DNA of 64,000 nt, taken from Metridium senile (taxonomy: Eukaryota > Cnidaria > Anthozoa > Actiniaria > Metridiidae). Within the stretch, counting starts at the first letter, position 1. Each line of letters opens with the position of its first letter. The stretch covers positions 17,249,353-17,313,352 of the forward strand of contig OX459105.1 in the NCBI GenBank assembly GCA_949775045.1, written 5' to 3'. Made by a program: the position numbers and the translations under genes. Positions 1-9,640 of the stretch are shown piece by piece. The notes under the pieces are model-generated. The model was not told where the DNA came from. It saw only the letters and a program-made list of their open reading frames with translations, and ran no database searches.

Positions 1-358
1 TTATTATTATTATTACTCAAACCGAATGTTGATGTCTTGTTCAACGCTGTTCTGCATGGGCAGATGACCAACCCATGTTTTAATTATCAATTCCATGCTA
101 TTCTTGTTATATATATTAATATATAACAATCCCCCCCAAAGAACAATTACGACTCCACGACAAAACTTGTAGCAATTACTTGCAAAGCAAATCTATCTAT
201 TTCGTATTATATTATTGTATTACGGTGAATCTGCTGCTGGGGCGTGGTAGTGGTCATGGAGATGCCGTCACAGACTGTAAACTTTTGACACATTTTAGCA
301 ATTCAAATTGATGGACGCATAAATCAAAGGGCATATTTTAATCTGCGTGACGGCGTAA

Positions 359-3300
359 ATGAAAGTGTCCAATGATTACATACAACAATATCTGAAGAAG
401 GCTCACACACAGACTGGATTGTACATCATGGCTTATTCAACTAGCCTTGCTTGTGTCACTATCGAAGTGTTGTTGTTCTTCGCCGTTGTCATCCTTGACG
501 TAGTTATATACCAGTTAACATATCTTAGTGCAAATGGCTTCAAACCATTTCACCGTGGCTTCTTCTGTAATGATCCTGATATCATGAAACCATGGATGCC
601 CGAGAGACTTTCCTTCGTGGGAATAGTCACCGGAGGGACCGTCTTGTCCGTGTTAATGGTAAGTGTGTTACTCAATGCACGGCACTACTTTATAGCAAAT
701 CGTACATTAGTACAACTTGATCGTAGACCAAGCCAGTTACGCTTTAGATGTGCGTTTATGACTGCAAACGGTTAGTCTAAGTTCTGGTCCAAGTTGGCGC
801 CATTTTCTTGCTATTTCTTTCCCTTCTTGTTTTAATCCTTCCCTTTCTTAAAATGAAATCAATGCTGAAACTACGATTTAACCAAATCACCTTTATATAA
901 ATAACTAACAAATAATAGCCTCATTTAGTGGATAAAGGCTATATCTAATAGTTATCAACGGAAATGTTTCCATACAGTAATATGGATAAAAGAAGTTCGA
1001 GGTTAAAATATCTTTTTACGCTGTTTTTTGTTTTGTTTCTATTTACTAATAAAGGCAGACATTAGACGAATAAAATATTGTTTTTTGCATCCTGTAATTT
1101 AACTGCGCGTTTTCCCCCTAATTTGCACCATTAATTATTATACTAATCAGCTTCATAAAACACTTGACTAAGTTATTTTTGTTTTTGTTAATTTACCGCG
1201 CTTAAAGGTCTTAGGAACACAAATCGGCCACCTTTTCCGAACTCCGATAAGCGGCAGTTGTTCTATTAATTTTACGAATCTCATTATTTCTTTAACTATC
1301 TCACAACTATTACTTATGAAACATATTATTATTGTAGGTAGTTTTAACGCAAAAGTATTTGAAATTCCAATTAAAAAAATATATAATAAAACAGACAAAA
1401 ACTGTTGACATTAATGTTAAGATATCATCATTACGAGTCAAGTATTCATTGTATTTGTCTGCATCTATTCAGATAGCTGCGATCGAAGTGGAATTATATT
1501 TCAAGCAAAGCGAAGAACCTGCTGAAAACGAGGAAAGCGAAAGTGGATCAGTGACTATCCCATCAGCAATAATCAGGTATTTAAATCACAGTAAAAATAG
1601 AAAAAAGAATATTTTATTTGGAGTAACTAAGGGTTTATGAAGGGCGAAGAAAGAACGCATTTCATCGGTTAAGACAGGAAAATTCCTGTTTCGAAACGTT
1701 TCAGCAAACAAAGCTCTCAACTTGTCTGCATATTTTAAAATATTATACATTGACAAAGCCTTAGCAGTCAGGTTGGTCAGCCACAGCTAATGATTATGTA
1801 AAAACTTACTTGAATATAAAGTATCGGTCTATCTTGGCGGGAAGAAAGATTGCGTGATATGATAGTGACAAGAAAAAATAGCGTGACCATTTTATTCTAC
1901 TGGTTAAATGAATACCGTATTTACTCGAATAAACGCCGCACTTTAACGTTACTCTAAAACACCATTGGAAATCATTTTTTATCAAAGGCTATGTTCTTCA
2001 GCTCAAAGTAATTATATTTCACCGCTCGCCCATTAAGTTATATCCCCAGTATTCGTAGTTCTGATCAAAAACGGGACAGTGAGAGCCAGAAAAATTTAAT
2101 AACCGCCGCGGCGCTTACTCGTGTAAATACGGTAACCAAAAGTAAAAGAACAAGAGGTCAATCTATTTCAATAAATTATTATGGAATATGAAGGTTTTGC
2201 TTCTCTATAATCTAGAACTTTTGATCATACAAGTGTTTGAAATGTATTTTGATGTAATTATTGTTCTAAAAATAAAAAAATAAATCACTTTTTTAACGTC
2301 TCAAATCTAATTCTAGCTGGACATGTGTGCCCTACTAATGGGGGAGACTCAAACACACACTCACTACCTCTACGTTAAATATTTCTTCTAGAATGCTACA
2401 TCGTATGGGTGTTTTTGCAAGTGGACTGGGAGCACTGATGTTGCTTTGTCAAGTGGTAGCAATATTTTCTGGACGACTAAGACCACACTTCCTGGCTGTA
2501 TGTCAACCTAACACCACACTGTTTAACTGTAGTGATGGTTATATCACACATGACGTATGTACTGGAGATCCTTTACTGATCAAACATGCTAGGTGAGAAC
2601 ACACTGGATGAACGTTGATAATGAGGGGTAATCATCATTGCTATCACCATCACCATCATTACTATAATCAGTCATCACCACCATCACCCCTATGACCATT
2701 ACCATCATCACCACCATCGTCATTATCACCATTGTCATTATCGTCACCACCATCCATAACCAGTCATCATTATCATCATCATCACCATCGTCATTATCGT
2801 CACCACCATCCATAACCAGTCATCATTATCATCATCATCACCATCGTCATTATCGTCACCACCATCCATAACCAGTCATCATTATCATCATCATCACCAT
2901 TGTCATTATCGTCACCACCATCCATAACCAGTCATCATTATCATCATCATCATCACCATCGTCATCATCACCATCGTCATCATCACCATCGTCATTATCA
3001 CCATTGTCATTATCATCATCACCACCACCACCATTATCATTATCCATCATTATCATCATCATCCATCATTAAAGTGTGTTTTTTTCTGTCAGGTTGTCCT
3101 TCCCCTCCCTGCACACAGCTGCATCAGCCTACTGCCTGGTGTTTACAGCAGTAAGTACTCTAATATAAACTACATCAATGAAACAAGTGATTAATAACCT
3201 GTATGTCTCCAGTAATATTGATCTCTAGATACCAGTGGTATAGGTGATCAATATAATACATATTATGGTTTGTTTCAGATCTGTTTACAGTGTATGCTGT

Positions 3301-5505
3301 GTCTAAAGAGCAGTAAAATACTAAGAATGACCATACAAATGACACTAGTACTGCTAGCAATATGTACTGGACTATCAAGGATAAGCCGCTATTACCACCA
3401 TTGGACGGATATACTTGGTGGATTGATAGTTGGTGTCGTCATGGCCAGGATTGTGGTAAGATTGAGCAATGACTGTCTATTAGGGATTGCTACTGAAAAC
3501 AATGGTCTGAATAACACACAGGACAATTAAAACAATGGTCTACATAACACACAGGACAATTAAAACAATGGTCTACATAACACACAGGACAATTAAAACA
3601 ATGGTCTACATAACACACAGGACAATTAAAACAATGGTCTGAATAACACACAGGACAATTAAAATAATGGTCTACATAACACACAGGACAATTAAAATAG
3701 ACCCCTTCACAGTTCCCTGTACCACCTTGAAAGGTAGCCAGGCCTTTGCATTAAAATAGACCCCTTCACAGTTCCCTGTACCACCTTGAAAGGTAGCCAG
3801 GCCTTTGCATTAAAATAGACCCCTTCACAGTTCCCTGTACCACCTTGAAAGGTAGCCAGGCCTTTGCATTAAAATAGACCCCTTCACAGTTCCCTGTACC
3901 ACCTTGAAAGGTAGCCAGGCCTTTGCATTAAAATAGACCCCTTCACAGTTCCCTGTACCACCTTGAAAGGTAGCCAGGCCTTTGCATTAAAATAGTCCGC
4001 CTCACAGTTCCCTGTACCACCTTGAAAGGTAGCCAGGCCTTTGCATTAAAATAGTCCCCTTCACAGTTCCCTGTACCACCTTGAAAGGTAGCCAGGCCTT
4101 TGCATTAAAATAGACCCCTTCACAGTTCCCTGTACCACCTTGAACGGTAGCCAGGCCTTTCCATCAAAGCAAGACAATGTTGAGTTTACAATGATAAAGA
4201 CATGTGAATAATTGTCCTGCAAGGTGTTAAAAGGTCTCTATCATTGCAAGCTAAACGTCCATCTTGATTTGATGCAAAGGCATTGCTACCTTTCAAGATG
4301 GCGCAGGGAACTGTGAAGGGGAATATTGTTCCTAGGAAAGAGCAAAGTGTCAAGCTAGTAGAGCAGAGATTGTGAATCAATTTTCAAATGTTCCTGACTA
4401 ACACATTGACAAGTGTGTCAGTAGCCTTGTAATCCCATGTTCTGGCAAAGTAGAAAATAAGCTATCCATGGCTACATGTGCCAATCCTTTCTTGACTTTT
4501 ATTATCATCCATATCACCATCCATATCATCATCACTATCATCATCAACATCATCATCAACATCACCACCACCATCACTACTATCATCATCACTTCCACCT
4601 AGTACAAGAAACGCAGATTCAATCAACAAATTTAAAACATATTTATTCAAAGAAGCGTTTAATTGTTAGTAGATATTCTCGACTTTTAATTATTATTATT
4701 ATTTAGTATATTATATTAGTATTATTAGCACTATATTTAGCATCTAAGTTTTAATTCACTCTATTTTATTGTATATTTTACTATATTTTTTATTGTACAG
4801 TTCTAAACTTATTTATATATAGATATACTTTGTACTGTAAGCGCATTGAGGCTTGCAAAATGCGCAAGAACTGTTAATTAAATTAAATTAAATCACACCG
4901 TCACTATTACCATCATCAACACCACCATCAACATTATTACCACCATCACTATCATCATCATCATCACCACCATCACTATCATCATCATCACCACCATCAC
5001 TATTATCACCATAATCATCATCATCACCATCACTATCATCATCACTTATCATCATTGTCATCACTATTATCACCATAATCATCATCATCATCACCACCAT
5101 TACTATTAGTATCATCATTGTCATCACTATTATCACCATAATCATCATCATCACCATCACTATCATCATCACTTATCATCATTGTCATCACTATTATCAC
5201 CATAATAATCATCATCATCACCACCATTACTATTATCACCATAATCATCATCATCACCATCACTATCATCATCACTTATCATCATTGTCATCACTATTAT
5301 CACCATAATCATCATCATCATCACCACCATTACTATTAGTATCATCACCATCATCTATAGTTTCTGTAACTTGTTTGTTTTAATGTTTCAGACTTTTAAT
5401 GTGATGAAATTGTTTGCCAAGAACAGGAAAACTACAGTATACGAGGCAGTACCAGACGGTGATGAAGATGACAATACAAGTGAAAAAAGAAAATTAGTGC
5501 AATAG
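359..5505 (+). CDS. Phospholipid phosphatase-related (PLPPR/LPPR-like) membrane protein, 6 coding exons
   Basis: Coding exons: 359-658, 1473-1576, 2392-2592, 3093-3150, 3279-3455, 5392-5505. Phases close and give 317 residues. The ATG follows an in-frame stop directly. Several hydrophobic segments fit the six-pass PAP2 fold. PLPPR-type landmarks are GFFCND in exon 1, GRLRPHF then a VCTGD loop in exon 3, and SFPSLH in exon 4. Exon 5 has SRISRYYHHWTD, which matches the third lipid phosphate phosphatase motif (SR-x5-H-x3-D). The first motif normally has a Lys eight residues before the Pro of RP; here that position (about 158) is Ala. The second motif keeps His but has PSLH instead of PSGH. The family dephosphorylates lipid phosphates or, in PLPPR members, is largely non-catalytic and membrane-organising. 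Which applies here is open. The tail is acidic then basic. Introns carry satellites and a MITE. Confidence 0.88.
1913..2134. mobile_element. MITE with ACCGTATTTAC inverted termini
   Basis: The left end reads TACCGTATTTACTCGAATAA and the right end is its near-complement, both running into a GC-rich CGCCGC block. It is a short non-autonomous element without an ORF, lying in intron 2 of the PLPPR gene. The superfamily was not assigned; the termini resemble widespread hAT-type MITEs. Confidence 0.7.
2310..2391. repeat. SINE-like fragment ending at the exon 3 splice acceptor
   Basis: A run of CACTCACTACCTCTACGTTA followed by AATATTT is nearly identical to 5739-5768 inside the SINE-like element farther downstream. 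The fragment ends exactly at the AG (2390-2391) of PLPPR exon 3, so it supplies the polypyrimidine tract. Confidence 0.5.
2633..3075. repeat. (CAT/ATC)n satellite with about 60-bp higher-order units
   Basis: Trinucleotide CAT/ATC/ACC repeats fill most of PLPPR intron 3, starting about 40 bp after the donor. A unit that includes CCATCCATAACCAGTCATCA recurs about four times, giving higher-order structure. His-rich or Asp-rich ORFs here are repeat artefacts. Confidence 0.9.
3496..3693. repeat. 33-bp minisatellite, 6 copies
   Basis: The unit AAAACAATGGTCTGAATAAC plus 13 bp (ending in GGACAATT) starts at 3496, 3529, 3562, 3595, 3628 and 3661. It lies in the last PLPPR intron, 40 bp after the donor, and abuts the next array. 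Confidence 0.95.
3701..4166. repeat. 59-bp minisatellite made of a MITE end, 8 copies
   Basis: Units start at 3701, 3760, 3819, 3878, 3937, 3996, 4055 and 4114. Each holds CCCCTTCACAGTTCCCTGTA, CCACCTTGAAAGGTAGCCAG and GCCTTTGCAT. This is the reverse complement of the right end of the element at 4167-4330, so the array is an amplified terminal inverted repeat. Confidence 0.92.
4114..4330. mobile_element. MITE whose left end is amplified
   Basis: The right terminus (about 4270-4325) reads TTTGATGCAAAGGCATTGCT then ACCTTTCAAGATGGCGCAGG and GAACTGTGAAGGGG. This is complementary to the last 59-bp unit at 4114. Internal sequence includes TGTGAATAATTGTCC and TCTCTATCATTGCAAGCT. A diverged relative lies at 61180-61375. 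Confidence 0.75.
4590..4891 (+). mobile_element. 5'-truncated LINE 3' end with (ATTAA)n tail
   Basis: A short reading frame contains SINKFKTYLFKEAF, typical of the extreme C-terminus of CR1/L2-type reverse transcriptases, followed by a stop. An AT-rich 3'UTR follows, then GCGCATTGAGGCTTGCAAAA and an ATTAA repeat tail. Only the tail of the element is present. Confidence 0.6.
4893..5355. repeat. (ATC/ACC)n satellite, higher order
   Basis: ATC-rich triplets contain larger near-identical blocks, for example CACTTATCATCATTGTCATC near 5043, 5170 and 5274. It ends about 35 bp before the acceptor of the last PLPPR exon. Confidence 0.9.
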
Positions 5506-5664
5506 AAAACATAACTATCACCAACAGAAGATTTTACCAAAAAAACTACATCATCATCAACACCAACATATCACCTATATCATTGGTGTTTCCACCAAAA
5601 TTGATAATCAATTTATCACAATCACTAGCATTATTTCTGATGTACAAAATACATATTTTGAGAA

Positions 5665-5696
<32 letters not shown>

Positions 5697-5699
5697 TTT

Positions 5700-5980
5700 T
5701 CCACAGCAGATCCACAGTGGTTATTCTTCTGCTGGCACTCACACTCACTACCTCTACATTAAATATTTTTCATACATCACTCATCACATGTTGATTTTTG
5801 CTGAGGGAGGAAAACTGGGTAACCCGGAGAAAAACCTTTGTGGCATATGGTAGAGAACAACACATCAAACAAACTAAATTTACATATGATTCAGTTCACG
5901 AGCTGGGATGCGAACTGGATCACAGCGGTGAAAGGACAGTGCTCTCACCACTCGGCCAACTATTCCATCCATATTATGTA
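5700..5980 (-). mobile_element. tRNA-derived SINE copy
   Basis: On the minus strand about 5880-5975 reads like a tRNA head: TTGGCCGAGTGGTGAGAGCA resembles an A box, and AGTTCGCATCC resembles a B box. The body contains TTTTTCTCCGGGTTACCCAG and TTTTCCTCCC, a conserved central module seen in several invertebrate SINEs. Partial relatives lie at 2310-2391 and about 58380-58505. It is not a functional tRNA gene. Confidence 0.65.
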
Positions 5981-6282
5981 GTGAAAAGAAGAAAATAATG
6001 CAATAAAATAGAAAGACAATATTTACTGCGTTCAGTGTTAATGACCTATTAGTATTTACAAATGAAGGATGCATGAAACTATTTGAACTAAAGATTAAAA
6101 TAATTTCTTGGCTATTGATAATCTTACAATATCAACTTTCATTTTTTTCTTTTCTTTTTCTTTCCAACATAATTTCTCTAGCAGCTTTTAGATCTTCTAT
6201 GGTGGTTGGGGGTCTCTGGGAAATGAAAATTAATATTCAATTAACTTTATGTGAATAAATAAATGAATTAATGCAATCAATT

Positions 6283-6978
6283 ATTGAATAGAGAGAAAAG
6301 TGAATAGATAGAAAAGTGAATAGATAGAAAAGTGAATAGATAGAAAAGTGAATAGAAAGAAAAGTGAATAGATAGAAAAGTGAATAGATAGAAAAGTGAA
6401 TAGATAGAAAAGTGAATAGATAGAAAAGTGAATAGATAGAAAAGTGAATAGATAGAAAAGTGAATAGATAGAAAAGTGAATAGATAGAAAAGTGAATAGA
6501 TAGAAAAGTGAATAGATAGAAAAGTGAATAGATAGAAAAGTGAATAGATAGAAAAGTGAATAGATAGAAAAGTGAATAGATAGAAAAGTGAATAGATAGA
6601 AAAGTGAATAGATAGAAAAGTGAATAGATAGAAAAGTGAATAGATAGAAAAGTGAATAGATAGAAAAGTGAATAGATAGAAAAGTGAATAGATAAAAAAG
6701 TGAATAGATACAAAAGTGAATAGATACAAAAGTGAATAGATACAAAAGTGAATAGATACAAAAGTGAAAAGATAGAAAAGTGAATAGATAGAAAAGTGAA
6801 TAGATAAAAAAGTGAATAGATAGAAAAGTGAATAGATAGAAAAGTGAATAGATAGAAAAGTGAATAGATAGAAAAGTGAATAGAAAGAAAAGTGAATAGA
6901 TAGAAAAGTGAATAGATAGAAAAGTGAATAGATAGAAAAGTGAATAGATACAAAAGTGAATAGATACAAAAGTGAATA
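6283..6978. repeat. 16-bp satellite (GTGAATAGATAGAAAA)n
   Basis: About 43 near-perfect 16-bp units, with variants (GATACAAA, GATAAAAA, GAAAGAAA) clustered in the right half. Because 16 is not divisible by 3, all three minus-strand frames stay open with a 16-residue period. It is not coding. Confidence 0.95.
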
Positions 6979-7095
6979 AAGTAAAGACAACTACTTACTA
7001 ATGTTTTCTCATCTGGTGGATAAACTTGTTGCTGCAAGGCAAATAGAGAAATGAATGGATGAATGAATGAATGGATACATGAATGGATGAATAAA

Positions 7096-7729
7096 TGGCA
7101 GGGTTGGAAAGTAACTTTTGACACAGGTTGTCCTGTGGACAAGCATGTTTGAGAATATAGGCGTCCAGAGGAAAATTTGGTCGTCCCCTCCCGCCCCCCC
7201 CCCTCCCCCCCTCCCCCCAATTCGGTCGTCCCCCAAAAAAATTAAATTAAATTAATTTATAAATGAAAAAGGTTATTCAAACGACATGATAGTTAAAAAA
7301 GTCTTAACAATGTATTTATCTGGTTGGATTCCACCATTGTTTTGAAGACCACAAGGAATTTTGAACGAAAAGAGCCTAAAAATGGTTGGTCAGCGGCAAA
7401 ATGCCCACAGCAGTCACCTTGGCCAGCGGTAAAACAAGATGGGGGAAAAACAAGATGGTGGAAAAACAAGATGGCGGGCGATTAGACGAAGAATGCTATG
7501 TGGCGCTGTTTTTCTTTTATCTTGCAGTTTTTGAAGTTCAAAACAGGTAAAAAAAATCAATTTTAGATCAATTTTAGGAAATCTTCAAGTCCTTTGCTTC
7601 AAAAAAAAAACATTTTGGCAAAAATCTAGGTTGTCAGCTGGTCAGGACAACCATTTTCGAAAATCCAGGCGTCCATGGAAAATTCTAGTCATCCCTGACG
7701 ACCGGACGACCATTAATTTCGGACCCTGA
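7096..7729. mobile_element. DNA transposon relic with CAGGGTYSGAAA ends
   Basis: The left end CAGGGTTGGAAAGTAAC and the right end TTTCGGACCCTG are inverted repeats, flanked by AATGG on both sides (though within an AATGG-rich repeat). Interior TTGTCCTGTGGACAAGC and GGACAACCATTTTCGAAAAT blocks are internal inverted motifs. No transposase ORF. Confidence 0.6.
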
Positions 7730-7990
7730 ATGGATTAATGAATGAATGAATGAATGGATAAATAAATGAATGAATGGATGGATACATGAATGGATGAATG
7801 ATTGAAATGAAAAAAATAGATGGATGAATGAATAGATAAATGAATGAGTAAATGGATGGATGAATGAATAGATAAATGAATGAGTAAATAGATGGATGAA
7901 TGAATAGATAAATGAATGAGTAAATGGATGGATGAATGAATAGATAAATGAATGAGTAAATGGATGGATGATAAGATCAATTAAATGAGT
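7730..7990. repeat. GAATGAATGGATAAAT-type satellite
   Basis: Tandem GAATGAATGAGTAAATGGAT units. Related arrays flank it at 7045-7095 and 8200-8335. The Ile/His/Ser-rich ORFs are artefacts. Confidence 0.9.
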
Positions 7991-7996
7991 GAATGA

Positions 7997-8184
7997 CGGG
8001 GGCGGACAGAGGGGGGAGGGTGGGTGAACTGGGTGACTTTCCACCCCCCCCTTTTTTGCAGTAAAGTCCCATTTTAACAACGAAAAGCAGCACATTACGA
8101 TCTTTGCGCTCTTGTGTCTGCTGTTATCTGCCAAAAGGATATCAAAGTTCACCCCCCCCTTGTCAAATTTCTGGATCCGCCCCT
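7997..8184. mobile_element. MITE with CAGGGGCGGATCC-type ends
   Basis: The left CGGGGGCGGACAGA and right TCTGGATCCGCCCCTG termini are inverted, with AATGA on both sides. The interior contains runs of C and G. A matching right-end fragment, CTTCTGGACCCGCCCCTGAG, occurs near 49480-49497. Confidence 0.6.
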
Positions 8185-8479
8185 GAATGAGACAATGAAT
8201 AAATGACTAAGTGAATATTTTGATGGATAAATGGATGGATGGATTAAAGAATAGATTGATGAATAATTGGATGAAAGAAAAGTGAATTGATTCATGGATG
8301 GATGGATGAATGAGCAAATGTCTGAATGAGTAATTGCTTTATTCTGAATCAATTGCAATAAAATCATCACTTATTTCCAAATTCATAATAAATTGCTGTG
8401 TATTTTACCTTTTTATTGGAGATAAAATCATCATATATTTCAGGTAAATTGAAGTAATAAAATAGAGCTACTGGAAAAA

Positions 8480-8655
8480 ACACATAGACCGCAATCTAGA
8501 ATAGAGAACAACATGTGTCAATACCATGTGAACTTATACACATAGACTGCTATCTAGAATAGAGAACAACATGTGTCAATACCATGTGAACTTATACACA
8601 TAGACTGCTATCTAGAATAGAGAACAACATGTGTCAATACCATGTGAACTTATAC
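8480..8655. repeat. 58-bp repeat, 3 copies
   Basis: Units containing CACATAGACTGCTATCTAGA start at 8481, 8539 and 8597; the first has CCGCA for CTGCT. Confidence 0.95.
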
Positions 8656-8853
8656 ATGTAGAGTGGTTTTCATTCACCCATGAAACAAAGTGTACATATT
8701 AGTTAAAGAGTGATAGTCAAATAACAACAAAAGAACACAATGGAATTAAGGTGCATTAAAGAGTGATACACTAAAGTGTGTTTCACGGGTTAATGAGACC
8801 TGCTCTATTACAAGAAACATATAATAATGATGATGAGAAATAATGGAGATATT

Positions 8854-9052
8854 AAGGCCTCTTCTACACGAATCCGATCCGGCTGAAACTGCATAGAAAT
8901 ATTTGCGTCCACATGAATCCTGTTAATCGTTTCCAATTCAAAAGTATGCGGTTTCGGTGACTGGATTCACTGGATTCGTGTGGACGATAGGCCGATTCGC
9001 ATCAAAAAGTATGTGGTTTCTAAAGTATCCGGATCCATGTAGATGGAGTCTA
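8854..9052. mobile_element. MITE-like inverted repeat
   Basis: The left AAGGCCTCTTCTACACGAAT and right CCATGTAGATGGAGTCT ends are imperfect inverted repeats. Internal GGATTCGTGTGGACG blocks mirror the left half. No ORF. Confidence 0.5.
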
Positions 9053-9530
9053 ATAGTGGTGATGATAATAGTGATAATGATAACAATGATAGTGATAATA
9101 AGGATGATAATATGGCAACGAGAATGATGGTAATGATAACAAAATAAAGATATGATGATAATCAGGATATCAATAAATGGCGATAACAATTATTATGGTA
9201 ATGATGATGGTAACAATGATTATGAATATTATGATAATAAAAAATTGTACAATAAATAGCACACCAACTTATGTACGTCAAATGACAGTGACACACGCTT
9301 AAATATTTATAGAAGCTCCAAAACAAATTTTGCACTTTGCGCAAAAAAAGTTTCCAAGTCAACATCGCATGGTTTTCATAGCGAGAGGTGACCGGGAGAG
9401 GACAGAATTGCTGCCTAAGATATGGCCGTGATTTGAGTCAACCTACAAGAACATTACTAATTTAATTATTTGCTACGTTATGAAGAAAACACAAGTTACG
9501 TACCCTGAACAATTCAATCTTCGAACCAGT

Positions 9531-9541
9531 CGCCATGTTGG
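9531..9541. promoter_or_regulatory. YY1-like motif upstream of EPS15
   Basis: CGCCATGTTGG matches the YY1 core CGCCATnTTG and lies 110 bp before the EPS15 start. A second copy in opposite orientation (AACATGGCGGC, 9638-9648) overlaps the start codon. This placement is known for YY1-controlled animal genes; function here is inferred. Confidence 0.4.
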
Positions 9542-9640
9542 CCGTGTGAGTAATGCTAATCCTGGGGTGAGACAGACAGTGCGCATGTTATGTTATGCGC
9601 TACCTGCTGTAAGAGGAGCCAGCGATCCCAGGAGGTAAAC

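Larger units (their letters stand above)
5506..9640. other. Intergenic region between PLPPR and EPS15
   Basis: No supported exon was found. The stretch holds a (TAA)n run at 5668-5696, the SINE, a 16-bp satellite, GGATGAATG-type arrays, several MITEs, a 58-bp triplicate and a (GATAAT)n tract at 9050-9240. ORFs here translate simple repeats. Confidence 0.75.

Noticed and set aside
1359..1640. 93-codon plus ORF taken as a separate gene
   Set aside because: Its centre (1473-1576) is PLPPR exon 2; the rest is flanking intron.
5880..5975. tRNA gene on the minus strand
   Set aside because: Box-like motifs are present but the arms do not close into a cloverleaf and the sequence continues into a SINE body.
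6237..7220. 327-residue minus ORF of repeated YLFTFLSIHFSIYSLF
   Set aside because: A 16-bp satellite read in cycling frames; three frames give the same peptide and there is no gene context.
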